Numbered from the stretch's first letter, positions 25,294-34,236 are shown. The stretch is 64,000 nucleotides of DNA from Streptomyces puniciscabiei (GCF_006715785.1 NZ_VFNX01000001.1:3858501-3922500); one strand, 5' to 3'. The notes: generated from the sequence alone by a model not told the origin. Translations and numbers: made by a program.

Positions 25294-26010
25294 GTGGCGC
25301 GTCTGAGGGGTGGGGCGGTCACCGCCGTGGTCGTGCTGGTCGCGGTGGCCGGCTGCACCACGGACAGGACCAAGGGGGCCTCCGGGCCCGAGCGGAGCGG
25401 CGGCGACGGCGTGGTCCTGGCCGCCGTCGACTCACTGACCGTCAAGGGCCGCGCCCCGAAGACCGGCTACTCGCGAGCCCGGTTCGGCACGGCCTGGGCG
25501 GACACCGACTCCAACTCCTGCGACACCCGGGACGACATACTCAAACGCGACCTGAAGGGCGTCAGGTTCACCGGCGGCACCTGCAAGGTGACGTACGGCC
25601 TGCTCGAGCCCGACCCCTACTCCGGCAAGGACATCACCTACCGGCGCGGCAGCAGCCAGGTCGACATCGACCACGTCGTCCCCCTCTCCGACGCCTGGCA
25701 GAAGGGCGCCAAGTACTGGGACGCGAGCAAGCGCATAGCGCTGGCCAACGACCCCCTCAACCTCATCGCGGTCGACGCGAGCACCAACCGCGGCAAGGGC
25801 GACGGCGACGCGGCCACCTGGCTCCCGCCCAACACCCGGTACCGCTGCACCTATGTGGCCGCCCAGGTCGCGGTGAAGAAGAAGTACGGCCTGTGGGTCA
25901 CCGCCGCCGAGAAGGCCGCCATGAAGAAGGTGCTCAGCGGCTGCCCCGGCCAGAAACTCCCCACGGGCGGCAACCCGACCCAGGCCCCGGAGCGCTTCCG
26001 CGCCCGCTGA
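25294..26010 (+). CDS. secreted lipoprotein with HNH nuclease domain (DUF1524-like)
   Basis: The 238-residue protein has an N-terminal signal with lipobox VAGC (Cys21). The mature part contains SSQVDIDHVVPLSDAW (D126-H127) and then ANDPLNLIAVDASTNRGKGD, the HNH pattern of the DUF1524/GmrSD C-terminal-like family of extracellular nucleases. It is probably a membrane-anchored DNase or RNase for nutrient scavenging or DNA turnover during development. The start is GTG 25294 with AGGGGGA upstream. Cys residues in SNSCDTRD, GGTCKVT, YRCTY and SGCPG could form two disulfides. Confidence 0.85.
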   Translation: MARLRGGAVTAVVVLVAVAGCTTDRTKGASGPERSGGDGVVLAAVDSLTVKGRAPKTGYSRARFGTAWADTDSNSCDTRDDILKRDLKGVRFTGGTCKVTYGLLEPDPYSGKDITYRRGSSQVDIDHVVPLSDAWQKGAKYWDASKRIALANDPLNLIAVDASTNRGKGDGDAATWLPPNTRYRCTYVAAQVAVKKKYGLWVTAAEKAAMKKVLSGCPGQKLPTGGNPTQAPERFRAR

Positions 26011-26087
26011 GCCCCAGGCCCCTCGGGTCGAACCAGCCGGAGACGCCGACCGGCGAAAACCGTTGTCCGGGCCGGGTGCGTGCCGCC

Positions 26088-26093
26088 TACCGT
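26088..26093 (+). promoter_or_regulatory. candidate leaderless -10 box for the GNAT gene
   Basis: TACCGT ends 7 nt before ATG 26101 and no ribosome binding site is present. A weak TTGTCC lies 19 bp upstream as a possible -35. Confidence 0.4.
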
Positions 26094-26100
26094 GAACGCC

Positions 26101-26844
26101 ATGGACGTCAAGGTGAGCAGCATCGCCGAGCGGCCCGACCGGCTGCCGGCGTTGTTCGAGATGGCCGACACATGGCCCGAGTTCGTGACCAACGACCCTG
26201 TGGGCACCGCCCATTACGGCCGTATCCCCACCGAACTGCCGCAGTACGCGCTGTTCGCCGAGGACGAGCGCGGCCGGATCGTCGCCCACGCCTTCAGCGT
26301 GCCCTTCGCCCTCGGCGTCGACGGCCGGCGCACCCTGCCCGCGCGCGGCTGGGACCAGATCCTGCTGTGGGCCTTCGCCGACCTGCGCCGGGGCACCCGC
26401 CCCGACACGGTGAGCGCCGTCTCGGTCACCGTCGCCCCGCACGCCCAGGGCCACGGCCTGTCCGCCGTCATGCTCTCGGCGATGCGGGCGGGCGCCCGCG
26501 CGCTCGGCTTCCGCGAGGTCGTCGCCCCTGTCCGCCCCAGCGCCAAGCACCGGGAGCCGCGCACCCCGATCGCCGAGTACGCGCACCGGGTGCGCCCCGA
26601 CGGGCTGCCCGAGGACCCGTGGCTGCGTGTCCACGCGCGTGCCGGGGCCACCATCGACTCCATCGCGCCGGCGTCCATGACCGTGGGCGCCTCGCTGGAG
26701 GAGTGGCGCCGCTGGACCGGGCTGCCGTTCGACACCGCGGCCGACGTCGAGGTGCCCGGCGCACTGGTCCCCGTCCGCTGTGAACCCGAGCGCGGCTACG
26801 CCGTCTACGTCGAGCCCAACGTGTGGATGCGGCACCCGCTGTGA
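26101..26844 (+). CDS. GNAT family N-acetyltransferase
   Basis: This 247-residue protein is a GNAT-like acetyl-CoA-dependent transferase. The middle region VSVTVAPHAQGHGLSAVMLSA is the acetyl-CoA-binding motif A variant (QGHGLS for Q/RxxGxG/A). It is followed by an AMRAGARALGFREVVAPVRP helix-strand. The C terminus YAVYVEPNVWMRHPL is typical of a streptomycete subfamily with no assigned substrate. The start is ATG 26101, probably leaderless. It is convergent with the next lipoprotein gene, 25 bp away. Confidence 0.82.
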   Translation: MDVKVSSIAERPDRLPALFEMADTWPEFVTNDPVGTAHYGRIPTELPQYALFAEDERGRIVAHAFSVPFALGVDGRRTLPARGWDQILLWAFADLRRGTRPDTVSAVSVTVAPHAQGHGLSAVMLSAMRAGARALGFREVVAPVRPSAKHREPRTPIAEYAHRVRPDGLPEDPWLRVHARAGATIDSIAPASMTVGASLEEWRRWTGLPFDTAADVEVPGALVPVRCEPERGYAVYVEPNVWMRHPL

Positions 26845-26869
26845 GCGGGTGCCGCGTGTCCCCGGCCGG

Positions 26870-27589
26870 TCAGGCGGTCTTCAGGCCCTTCAGGGCGGCC
26901 AGGATCTCGGTCGTCACCTTCTTCGCGGACGCCGCGCCGTTGTCGCTGCCCGCCGTGGACAGCACGGTGACGACGGAGTTTCCGGAACGGGCCGCGATCA
27001 AAGTCTGACCGTTCTGCCAGTGACCGCTCGTCAGCGTCATCGTGTAGGCCTCGTCCCCGAGCCCGGCCGCGGACTTGCCGGTGACCTTCACCTTGGCGTG
27101 GTCGTCGGTGTTCGTGTACGTGGCGCACTCGGCCGCCACGGTGCGCAGGTCCTTCATCACGGTGGCCGCCGTGGTGCCCTGGAACGCGTCGATCTCCTGG
27201 GCCACGAGCTCGGTCTGGTCCTTGTTCGCGTAATCGTTCTGCGCGAACGACACGCCTCCCTTGTAGCCGCTCACCTGGATCCAGGACGTGGTCTCCAGCC
27301 TCGTGCAGTCCGGCTTCCCGGCCTTCCGGTTCGACGGGGAGAGGAACTGGCCGCCGCTGTCCGCGGAACCGTCGGCCTCCAGGGTGAGCCCGGACGGGAC
27401 GGCCGACGCGGGCGCCAGTGCCTTCTTCAACTGCGTACCGGTGGCGAGACCGGCGTTCAGGTCCTTGGCCTTGGCCGGCTTGGCACTCGCGGCCCCGCTG
27501 TCCGAGGAGGAACCGGACGAGCAGGCGGTGAGGGCCAGGGGGAGCGCCGCGACGGCGAGCAGCGTGGCGACACGGGGGGTGAGGCGCAT
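26870..27589 (-). CDS. lipoprotein with sensor-like domain
   Basis: The 239-residue protein has a clear lipoprotein signal (LPLALTACSSGSSSDSG, lipobox LTAC). The mature domain (residues about 45-235) includes ALAPASAVPSGLTLEADGS, two cysteines (PDCTRLE and AAECATY) and a C-terminal SGNSVVTVLSTAGSDN segment. It resembles the PknH-like extracellular sensor fold found in many actinobacterial lipoproteins; that assignment is tentative. It is separated by 167 bp from the next minus-strand gene. The start is ATG 27589 with GAAGGATC upstream. Confidence 0.8.
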   Translation of the reverse strand: MRLTPRVATLLAVAALPLALTACSSGSSSDSGAASAKPAKAKDLNAGLATGTQLKKALAPASAVPSGLTLEADGSADSGGQFLSPSNRKAGKPDCTRLETTSWIQVSGYKGGVSFAQNDYANKDQTELVAQEIDAFQGTTAATVMKDLRTVAAECATYTNTDDHAKVKVTGKSAAGLGDEAYTMTLTSGHWQNGQTLIAARSGNSVVTVLSTAGSDNGAASAKKVTTEILAALKGLKTA

Positions 27590-27756
27590 GACGATCCTTC
27601 AACGGGTGGGTGTAACGGGGATGTGTGTACGGCTTGCCGTACGGCGTCCGGAACCGGTCCGGCTGCGCGGGGTCGGGCCCGGGCAGCCGGAGCCGGGAGG
27701 ACGGGTTCGGTGAGCGGTGGGTGTGAGGTGAGCGGTGGCGGGAAGGGCCGGCCGGC

Positions 27757-28458
27757 TCAGGCCGCCTTCTTCCAGGCGCCGCAGCCGGTGGTCTTGAAGT
27801 AGGCGTCGCCCGGGCTGATGGTGACGACGGCCGTGCCGGTCACGTTGTCGTTGGCGATGATCGAGTTCAGCCCGTGCTCGGCGTCCTTGGTGCGCTCCCA
27901 GTAACAGGAGTCGTCGGTGTTGCCGGTCGACTTGTAGGTGCCCGGCGCGATGTCCGTGCCGACCTTGTACATGCCGCCGTCGCCGTCCATCGAGGAGGCG
28001 GGCGTGCCCTTCGCCTTGGGGTCGACGGCCTCCCAGTCCTTGCAGCCGCTGGACTTGAAGATCTTGTCGGTGGGCTTGACGGTCACGTAACTCGTGCCGG
28101 TGACGTTGTCGTTGGCCAGCAGGGAGTCCGTCTCGCCCTTGGCGTCCTTGGCGCGCTCCCAGTAGCACATGTCGTCGGTGTTGCCGGTCGTGCGGTACGT
28201 GCCCGGCTTCACGTCCGAGCCGACCTGGTACTCGCCGTCGCCCGCGATGGCGGCCTTCTTCTTCCCGGCCGCCTGCCCGAGCCCCGAGCCCTTCTTGTCC
28301 TTGGCGCCGCCGGGCGTGCGTTCGGCGGAGGCGGACGAGCCCTTGCCGATGCCGCCGGAACCGCCGTCCTTGCCGTTGCTGCCGGCGTTCGCCGACACGG
28401 CAGCGATGACAACGACCCCCACGACGGCACCCAGCGAGACCTTGGCCTTCATGCCCAT
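27757..28458 (-). CDS. secreted protein with two tandem copies of a Cys-pair domain
   Basis: The 233-residue protein has a signal-like N terminus (MGMKAKVSLGAVVGVVVIA) and a Gly/Ser/Lys linker. Two about 65-residue repeats follow (about 93-160 and 165-231). Each reads Y-VG-D-PGTY-STGNTDD-CYWER, then ANDNVTGT and VT-P-D-F-GC-W, with one Cys near the start and one near the end, suggesting one disulfide per repeat. The domain is widespread in actinobacterial secreted proteins but I know no function. ATG 28458 has GGGAGGG upstream. Its upstream region contains the TGTGAACCG palindrome (28533-28558), within which TTGACT could be its -35. Confidence 0.8.
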   Translation of the reverse strand: MGMKAKVSLGAVVGVVVIAAVSANAGSNGKDGGSGGIGKGSSASAERTPGGAKDKKGSGLGQAAGKKKAAIAGDGEYQVGSDVKPGTYRTTGNTDDMCYWERAKDAKGETDSLLANDNVTGTSYVTVKPTDKIFKSSGCKDWEAVDPKAKGTPASSMDGDGGMYKVGTDIAPGTYKSTGNTDDSCYWERTKDAEHGLNSIIANDNVTGTAVVTISPGDAYFKTTGCGAWKKAA

Positions 28459-28532
28459 GGCGAATCCCTCCCCAAAGCGGCGGCCTCCCCCTCCGGTGGC
28501 CGCTCGTTCGCTGGGTCAATAAGAGCAGAGCC

Positions 28533-28558
28533 TGTGAACCGAGTCAACACGGTTCACA
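28533..28558. promoter_or_regulatory. palindromic operator TGTGAACCG-N8-CGGTTCACA
   Basis: Perfect 9-bp arms at 28533-28541 and 28550-28558 are separated by AGTCAACA. The site lies between divergent genes for the secreted repeat protein (minus) and the methylase-like protein (plus). On the minus strand the spacer supplies TTGACT, so a bound protein would block a -35. The same GTGAAC hexamer recurs at regular spacing inside the methylase gene. Confidence 0.65.
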
Positions 28559-28645
28559 AATGCAGGGCAGTACACGTCGTGAATGCACGGATCTTGTGTA
28601 CGCCGGTATGCTCGGCGCACACACGGGACGAGGGGAGCGGGGCCG

Positions 28646-30928
28646 GTGCAGGACAACGCGACAGAGGTGACCGCGGGCGGGATCGCGCGGCTCGCCGGAG
28701 TGGGCCGGGCCGCCGTCAGCAACTGGCGCCGTCGGCACGCCGATTTCCCCAAGCCGGTCGGCGGCACCGAGACCAGCCCGTCCTTCGCGCTCGCCGAGGT
28801 CGAGGCCTGGCTGCGCAAGCAGGGCAAGCTCGCCGTGGTCCCGCTGCGGGAACGCGTCTGGCAGCAGCTCGTCGGGCATCCCGAGGGCCCGCTGACCGCC
28901 CTGGTGCACGCGGGCTGCGTGCTGCTGCTCATCCACGAGCGCCCCACCGTCTGGCTCGACGCGAGCGCCGGCTCCGACGCGCGCCTGGCCGCGATGCTGC
29001 CGGGCGCGCTGGAGCAGGTGCTGACAGCGCGTTTCGGCGGCGTGCGGGGGCCCGGTGTGAAGGCACGCCCTGGGACATCCGGTGTGAACGTGGATTCGGC
29101 GGCGCCCGCCGTGAACGCCGACACGGAGGCAGCCGCTGTGAACGCGGCACGCACGTCCCCCGCTGTGAACTCCTCAGAGACCGAGCAGCCTGTGAACACC
29201 CCGCCAACCGTTCACACGCCCGCTGCAGTTCACGGCACCGCCACCCCGGGCACCGCCACCCCGCGGACCCCGCGCATCCCGCGCACCCCCGCCCCCCACA
29301 CCCCCGCCCTCCGCACCCCCACCGGCCCCCAACTCCTCCCCTCTGTTCCGCTCCTGCGCGGCGCGGCCGAGCTGGCCGCCGAGACCGGGGCGCGGCAGGC
29401 CTTCGAGTTCCTGCTGGGCCGGCACCTGGACGCCAACCCCCGCCAGTACACGCTCACCCCGGCCGAACTCGCCGGCCTCATGGCCGACCTCGCCGGCCCC
29501 GCCCGTACCGTCCTGGACCCCGCCTGCGGCACCGGCGCCCTGCTGCGCGCGGTCGACCCCCGCCCCGAGCAGGAGCTGTACGCCCAGGACAGCGCGCCCG
29601 ACCTGGCCGCGCTGACCGCGCTGCGGCTCGCGCTGCACTCCCGGGCCGGCGTGCGTGGCGCCGTCGGCGACTCCCTGCGCGCCGACGCCCACCCGGAGCT
29701 GCGCGCGGAGGCCGTGCTGTGCCATCCGCCGTTCAACGAGCGCAACTGGGGCCACGACGAACTCGCCTACGACCCCCGCTGGGAGTACGGCTTCCCGGCC
29801 CGAACCGAGTCCGAACTGGCCTGGGTGCAGCACGCGTTGGCCCGGCTGGCCGACGGCGGCCGTGCCGTGCTGCTCATGCCGCCGGCCGCGGCCTCCCGCC
29901 GTTCCGGGCGCCGGATCCGTGCCGACCTGCTGCGCCGGGGCGCGCTCCGGGCGGTGATCGCGTTGCCGGTCGGGGCGGCGCCGCCGTACAACATCCCGCT
30001 GCACGTGTGGGTGCTGCGCCGGCCCGACCGGACGCCGGTGTCGCCCGAGGTGCTGCTCGTGGACACCGGGAGGTTCGCCGGGGAGGGCCGCGGCGGTCCG
30101 GACTGGCCGGCGGTCCGTGAGGCCGTCGTGGACGCCTGGCGTGCCGTCGAGCGCGCGGGGCGGCCGGCGGAGCGGCCGGGGCTCGCCCGCTGCGTGCCGG
30201 TCATCGAGCTGCTCGACGACGACGTCGACCTCGCCCCCGCCCGCCATCTGCCGCCGGCGGCCGTGGCCGACGGCGCGGAGCAGCTCACCGCGGTGCGCGA
30301 GCGCCTCGGTGCCACCCTGCGCCTGACCGCCGAGCTCACTCCGCCGCCCGCGGCGCCCGCGCCGGGCGCGCGTTGGCCGCTCACCACGATCGGTGAACTC
30401 GCGCGCGGGGGCGCGCTGATGATGCGCACCGGCGGAAACGGCGGCCACGCACGCGTGCCCGTGCTCACCGACCACGACGTCCTCGCCGGCACGGCACCCT
30501 CCGGATCGCTGCCGGAGAGCGAGGAGGAGGCCGTGCTGACCGAGCCGGGCGACGTGGTCGTACCGGTACTCGGCGGCGGCTCGGTGGCGCGCGTGATCGA
30601 TGACACGACGGGCGGCGCCGCCCTGGGGCGCAACCTCGTGCTGCTGCGCCCCGATCGCACGGCGCTCGACCCGTGGTTCCTCGCCGGGTTCCTGCGCGGC
30701 ACCGCGAACAACCGGCAGGCCAGCAGCTACGCCTCCACCGCGACCCGGCTGGACGTGCGCCGGCTGCAGTTGCCCCGGCTCCCGCTGGACGAACAGCGGC
30801 GCTACGGTGAGCGTTTCCGCGCACTCGACGAGTTCGAGCGGGCACTGCGGCTTGCGGGCCGGCTCGGCGAGCAACTCGTGCGCGGCATGTACGACGGGCT
30901 GACGGACGGGACGGTGGCACCGGACTGA
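28646..30928 (+). CDS. orphan N-6 adenine DNA methylase-like protein with HTH and specificity-like domains
   Basis: The 760-residue protein starts at GTG 28646 (VQDNATEVTAGGIARL) behind GAGGGGAG. Residues about 12-33 form an HTH (GIARLAGVGRAAVSNWRRRH). A Pro/Ala/Val-rich linker with VN nonapeptide repeats follows (about 138-197). The HsdM-like methylase core has motif I DPACGTGALL (D291). Motif IV reads CHPPFNERNW, with His360 where N-6 methylases have Asn/Asp/Ser. The C-terminal part (about 575-750, GELARGGALM ... YASTATRLDVRRLQLPRLPL) resembles HsdS target recognition. No restriction gene is adjacent. The His substitution could abolish catalysis and leave a DNA-binding regulator. Confidence 0.8.
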   Translation: MQDNATEVTAGGIARLAGVGRAAVSNWRRRHADFPKPVGGTETSPSFALAEVEAWLRKQGKLAVVPLRERVWQQLVGHPEGPLTALVHAGCVLLLIHERPTVWLDASAGSDARLAAMLPGALEQVLTARFGGVRGPGVKARPGTSGVNVDSAAPAVNADTEAAAVNAARTSPAVNSSETEQPVNTPPTVHTPAAVHGTATPGTATPRTPRIPRTPAPHTPALRTPTGPQLLPSVPLLRGAAELAAETGARQAFEFLLGRHLDANPRQYTLTPAELAGLMADLAGPARTVLDPACGTGALLRAVDPRPEQELYAQDSAPDLAALTALRLALHSRAGVRGAVGDSLRADAHPELRAEAVLCHPPFNERNWGHDELAYDPRWEYGFPARTESELAWVQHALARLADGGRAVLLMPPAAASRRSGRRIRADLLRRGALRAVIALPVGAAPPYNIPLHVWVLRRPDRTPVSPEVLLVDTGRFAGEGRGGPDWPAVREAVVDAWRAVERAGRPAERPGLARCVPVIELLDDDVDLAPARHLPPAAVADGAEQLTAVRERLGATLRLTAELTPPPAAPAPGARWPLTTIGELARGGALMMRTGGNGGHARVPVLTDHDVLAGTAPSGSLPESEEEAVLTEPGDVVVPVLGGGSVARVIDDTTGGAALGRNLVLLRPDRTALDPWFLAGFLRGTANNRQASSYASTATRLDVRRLQLPRLPLDEQRRYGERFRALDEFERALRLAGRLGEQLVRGMYDGLTDGTVAPD
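29057..29233 (+). repeat. array of GTGAAC hexamers with 27-bp then 18-bp period
   Basis: GTGAAC occurs at 29084, 29111, 29138, 29165 and 29192, and a degenerate GTGAAG at 29057, all exactly 27 bp apart. GTTCAC follows at 29210 and 29228, 18 bp apart. In protein these are 9- and 6-residue repeats beginning Val-Asn or Val-His. The hexamer equals the core of the operator arms at 28533-28558. Confidence 0.85.
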
Positions 30929-31039
30929 GCGCCCGGAGAGCGGCAACGGTTCGGTACACCCGGGACCAGCTGTCCTCGGCGGCCTATACGCTCGGACTCA
31001 GCACACACGTCCGCACGCATCAGGCCTCCAGGAGCAGCC

Positions 31040-31666
31040 ATGCAAGGCCACGGCTACGCGCCGCCTCAGCCGCAGCCACCCTCGACCGGGGTGCTGGTCC
31101 TGTTGCGCGTGATCTTCGTGGCGGTGGCGTTCTTCAGCATCGGATTTCTGGCGTGGGTGGCGCCGCTGCGCGCGGCCATCGTGACCCGCAGGCCCGCCGA
31201 GTGGTGGTTCTTCGGCGCGTCCGTGACCGTCCTCGGCATCTGCTTCGCACTCTTCAGTACCGACCACACCGACGACTTCAGCTCGCCCAACGGCACTCTG
31301 GGCATGAGCATGCTGCTGCTGAACCTCGTCGCCTGCATCGCCTACTACCTCTACGCGGACATACGCCACTTCCAACGGCTCCGCCAGGCTTACGCCGGGC
31401 ACGTGCCGTTGGGGCCGGGCTACGGATACGCCCAGCGCGTCTCGCCGTTCACCGCGACGACCGCGCCGAGCACGCCGAGCACACCGCAACCCCCGTACGC
31501 CCCGGCCCCGATGCCCCACATCCCCGCGCCCCAGCCGCACGTCCCCGCACCGCCCCAGCGCCCGGCGCCCAGCCACATCGACCAGGTGCGCGCCGAACTG
31601 GACGAGCTGAGCGACTACCTGCGCAAGCACGACGGCCGGCCCGACGGTCACGAGAGCGGAAGGTGA
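31040..31666 (+). CDS. two-helix membrane protein of unknown function
   Basis: The 208-residue protein is not recognised beyond its architecture. It has a short Pro/Gln N terminus and membrane helices at about 17-42 (LVLLRVIFVAVAFFSIGFLA), 54-70 and 84-104 (MLLLNLVACIAYYLYADI). A Pro-rich linker of PAP repeats leads to a C-terminal helix IDQVRAELDELSDYLRKHDG. ATG 31040 has CAGGAG upstream. Its stop codon overlaps a possible GTG start of the kinase gene, so the two are co-translated and the protein may be a kinase partner or substrate. Confidence 0.8.
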   Translation: MQGHGYAPPQPQPPSTGVLVLLRVIFVAVAFFSIGFLAWVAPLRAAIVTRRPAEWWFFGASVTVLGICFALFSTDHTDDFSSPNGTLGMSMLLLNLVACIAYYLYADIRHFQRLRQAYAGHVPLGPGYGYAQRVSPFTATTAPSTPSTPQPPYAPAPMPHIPAPQPHVPAPPQRPAPSHIDQVRAELDELSDYLRKHDGRPDGHESGR

Positions 31667-31668
31667 GC

Positions 31669-33198
31669 GTGGCGACAGGACGTGTCGTCGCCGGCCGGTA
31701 CGAACTGTCCACGCTCATCGGGCAGGGCGGCATGGGCCAGGTGTGGACGGCGTACGACCGGCGGCTCGACCGGCGCGTGGCGGTGAAGCTGCTGCGCCCC
31801 GACAAGGTGGCGGGCCAGGAGGCGGACGAGTTGCGCCGCCGGTTCCTGCGCGAGTGCAGGGTGACCGCGCAGGTGGACCACCCCGGTCTGGTGACGGTGC
31901 ACGACGCGGGCAGCGAGGGCGAGGAGCTGTTCCTCGTCATGCAGTACGTCGACGGCGCCGACCTGTCGGACCATCTCGCCGAGCACGACCCGTACCCGTG
32001 GCAGTGGGCGGTCGCGGTGGCCGCGCAACTGTGCGCCGTGCTGAGCGCCGTGCACGCCGTGCCGATCGTGCACCGCGACCTCAAGCCGCGCAACGTGATG
32101 GTGAAGCAGGACGGCACGGTCACCGTCCTCGACCTCGGTGTGGCGTCCGTCATGGACAGCGACACCACGCGGCTCACCCACACCGGCTCCCCGATCGGCT
32201 CGCCCGCCTACATGGCGCCGGAGCAGGCGATGGGCGGCGTGGTCGGCCCGTACACCGACCTGTACGCGCTCGGGGTGCTGATGCACGAACTGCTCAGCGG
32301 TGACGTGCCGTTCGCGGGCTCGACGGCGCTCGGGGTGCTGCACCGGCACCTGTACGAGCCCCCGCTGCCCGTGCGCCGGATCCGCCCCGAGGTGCCCGAG
32401 GCGCTGGAGACGCTCGTGCTGCGGCTGCTCACCAAGGACCCGCAGCACCGGCCGGGCTCCGCACAGGAGGTGTACGAGGACCTGGCGGCGCTCCTGCCCG
32501 CGCGCGGGACCCCCACCGGGGCTCCCTTGGACCCCACGCGCCCCTTCCTGCGCCCGCACGCCCCCTGGCCGGACCGTGCGCGGACCCCCGCGCCCCAGCC
32601 CGCCCCCGTCGCGCCGGCGCCGCCGGTGACCGAGAAGCCCGACGTCGCCGCCGCCGTGGACGAGGTCAAGCGGCTGCTGGGGGAGGGGCGCATCACCCAG
32701 GCCGTGGACATCCTGGGCGCGATCCTGCCCGCCGCCGCCGAGCAGCACGGCGAGCACTCCCCGGTCGTGCGCACCCTGCGCAAGCAGTACGCGGCCACGC
32801 TCATGGACGACGGCCAGTACCGGCGCGCGCTGCCCGAACTGCGCCGCCTCGCCGACGAACGCGCCGCCGAGGCCGGCCAGGCCGACCCGCAGTCCCTGCG
32901 CTACCGCTACGAGGCCGCGCAGTGCCTGGAGCAGCTGGGCCAGCCGGCCGCCGCACTCGCCGAGTACCGGGCGCTGCTGCCGTACTACGAGAACCAGTAC
33001 GTCTCCGGCGACCCACAGCTCGCCCACGACGTCCGGCGGCGCGTCGGACACCTGCTGCTCGCCCTCGGCGACCGGCCGTCGGCGCACGACACCCTCGCCC
33101 GGCTGCTGATGGACGTGGAGCGGCTGCACGGCCCCGGCTACCCGATGGCCCTGGAGATCCGGCGCACCCTGCAATGGCTGGGGCAGGTGCGGGGCTAG
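31669..33198 (+). CDS. serine/threonine protein kinase with C-terminal TPR-like region
   Basis: The 509-residue protein has a PknB-type kinase domain at residues about 10-275. It shows the glycine loop IGQGGMGQVW, Lys in VAVKLL, the catalytic loop IVHRDLKPRNVMV, DLG in place of DFG (VLDLGVASV) and MAPEQ. A Pro-rich linker follows, then about 190 residues of TPR-like helices (RALPELRRLADERAAEAGQ, QCLEQLGQPAAALAEYRALL). There is no transmembrane segment, so it is cytosolic. I prefer GTG 31669, 5 nt after GGAAGG; GTG 31663, overlapping the upstream stop, is the alternative. Confidence 0.92.
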   Translation: MATGRVVAGRYELSTLIGQGGMGQVWTAYDRRLDRRVAVKLLRPDKVAGQEADELRRRFLRECRVTAQVDHPGLVTVHDAGSEGEELFLVMQYVDGADLSDHLAEHDPYPWQWAVAVAAQLCAVLSAVHAVPIVHRDLKPRNVMVKQDGTVTVLDLGVASVMDSDTTRLTHTGSPIGSPAYMAPEQAMGGVVGPYTDLYALGVLMHELLSGDVPFAGSTALGVLHRHLYEPPLPVRRIRPEVPEALETLVLRLLTKDPQHRPGSAQEVYEDLAALLPARGTPTGAPLDPTRPFLRPHAPWPDRARTPAPQPAPVAPAPPVTEKPDVAAAVDEVKRLLGEGRITQAVDILGAILPAAAEQHGEHSPVVRTLRKQYAATLMDDGQYRRALPELRRLADERAAEAGQADPQSLRYRYEAAQCLEQLGQPAAALAEYRALLPYYENQYVSGDPQLAHDVRRRVGHLLLALGDRPSAHDTLARLLMDVERLHGPGYPMALEIRRTLQWLGQVRG

Positions 33199-33259
33199 CC
33201 GCGGCGGTTGGTACCTTGCGTTTCGCTTTTCCGGGCGACGTACGCAAGGGGTGGGGTTC

Positions 33260-34087
33260 ATGGCCGGCCATCGGCAGTCGAAGAAGCGCAGACACATCAC
33301 GTGGGCGGTGGCAGGGGCTGCCGTCGTCGCCGGCGCCGGGATCGCCGCGCAGACCTCCATGGCCGCCACCGTCTGGCCTGCGCAGAAGACGTTCACGGGG
33401 CGCGCGTTCGACACCTGCGCCGCGCCCTCCAAGCCGGCCATGAAGGCCTGGCACACCGGCTTCTACGGCGCCGCCGCCGTCTACGTGGGCGGCAGGAACC
33501 GCGGCTGCGCCCAGCCCAACCTCACCGCGGACTGGGTCAGGTACGTCTCCGGCATGGGCTGGAAGCTCGTCCCGATCTACGTCGGCGCCCAGCCGCCCTG
33601 CCAGTCCGGTTCCAACCCGGAGAAGATCACCGCGTCCACGGCCGCCTCCCTCGGCGCCACGGACGCCGCCGACGCCGTGGCCAAGGCCTCCGCGCTCGGG
33701 ATGAAGGCGGGCAGCCCCGTCTACCTCGACATGGAGCCGTACGACATCACGAACACGGCGTGCAACGACGCCGTGCTGACGTATGTCCGCGCCTTCGACA
33801 AGGGACTGCGCGCGAAGACCTACCGCAGCGGTTACTACGGCTTCACCAGCTCCAGCGCCAAGGCCGTCGCCACGGCCAAGGACAAGACGGACCTGCCGGG
33901 CAACCTCTGGTACGCGCTGTGGGACAAGCAGAACACGACCACCGCGGACTGGCCGTGGGGATCCACCCAGTTCACCGACCACAGCCGCGGCCATCAGTAC
34001 CTGGTCAACAGCAAGGAGACCTACGGCGGGGTCACGCTCACCGTGGACCGGGACGCCTGGGACGCGCCGGTGGCCATCACCGGCTGA
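33260..34087 (+). CDS. secreted DUF1906 glycoside hydrolase-like protein
   Basis: The 275-residue protein has a signal peptide (KKRRHITWAVAGAAVVAGAG, cleavage near SMAATVW). The DUF1906 (Rv2525c-like) TIM-barrel domain follows: GRAFDTCAAPS, YVGGRNRGC, GWKLVPIYVGAQPPC, SPVYLDMEPYD and GYYGFTSSSA. The Asp/Glu in LDMEPYD is the expected active-site pair. It probably acts on or binds cell-wall polysaccharide. ATG 33260 is preferred over GTG 33251 because GGGG lies at the right distance. An 8-bp inverted repeat (CCTTGCGT / ACGCAAGG, 33214-33249) lies just upstream and could be regulatory. Confidence 0.88.
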   Translation: MAGHRQSKKRRHITWAVAGAAVVAGAGIAAQTSMAATVWPAQKTFTGRAFDTCAAPSKPAMKAWHTGFYGAAAVYVGGRNRGCAQPNLTADWVRYVSGMGWKLVPIYVGAQPPCQSGSNPEKITASTAASLGATDAADAVAKASALGMKAGSPVYLDMEPYDITNTACNDAVLTYVRAFDKGLRAKTYRSGYYGFTSSSAKAVATAKDKTDLPGNLWYALWDKQNTTTADWPWGSTQFTDHSRGHQYLVNSKETYGGVTLTVDRDAWDAPVAITG

Positions 34088-34236
34088 GCCGGGAGCAGGC
34101 CCGGCAGGGTGCGCGACGGTGCCCGAAGCGCGTGCGAATCGTTGGTCGAATGGGTTGGCCCCGGCCTCCCCACTGCCTACCATCGATCACCGCAAGACTT
34201 TGTGCACCGTCGCACAATCTCCCCCTGGAGGTTTCC

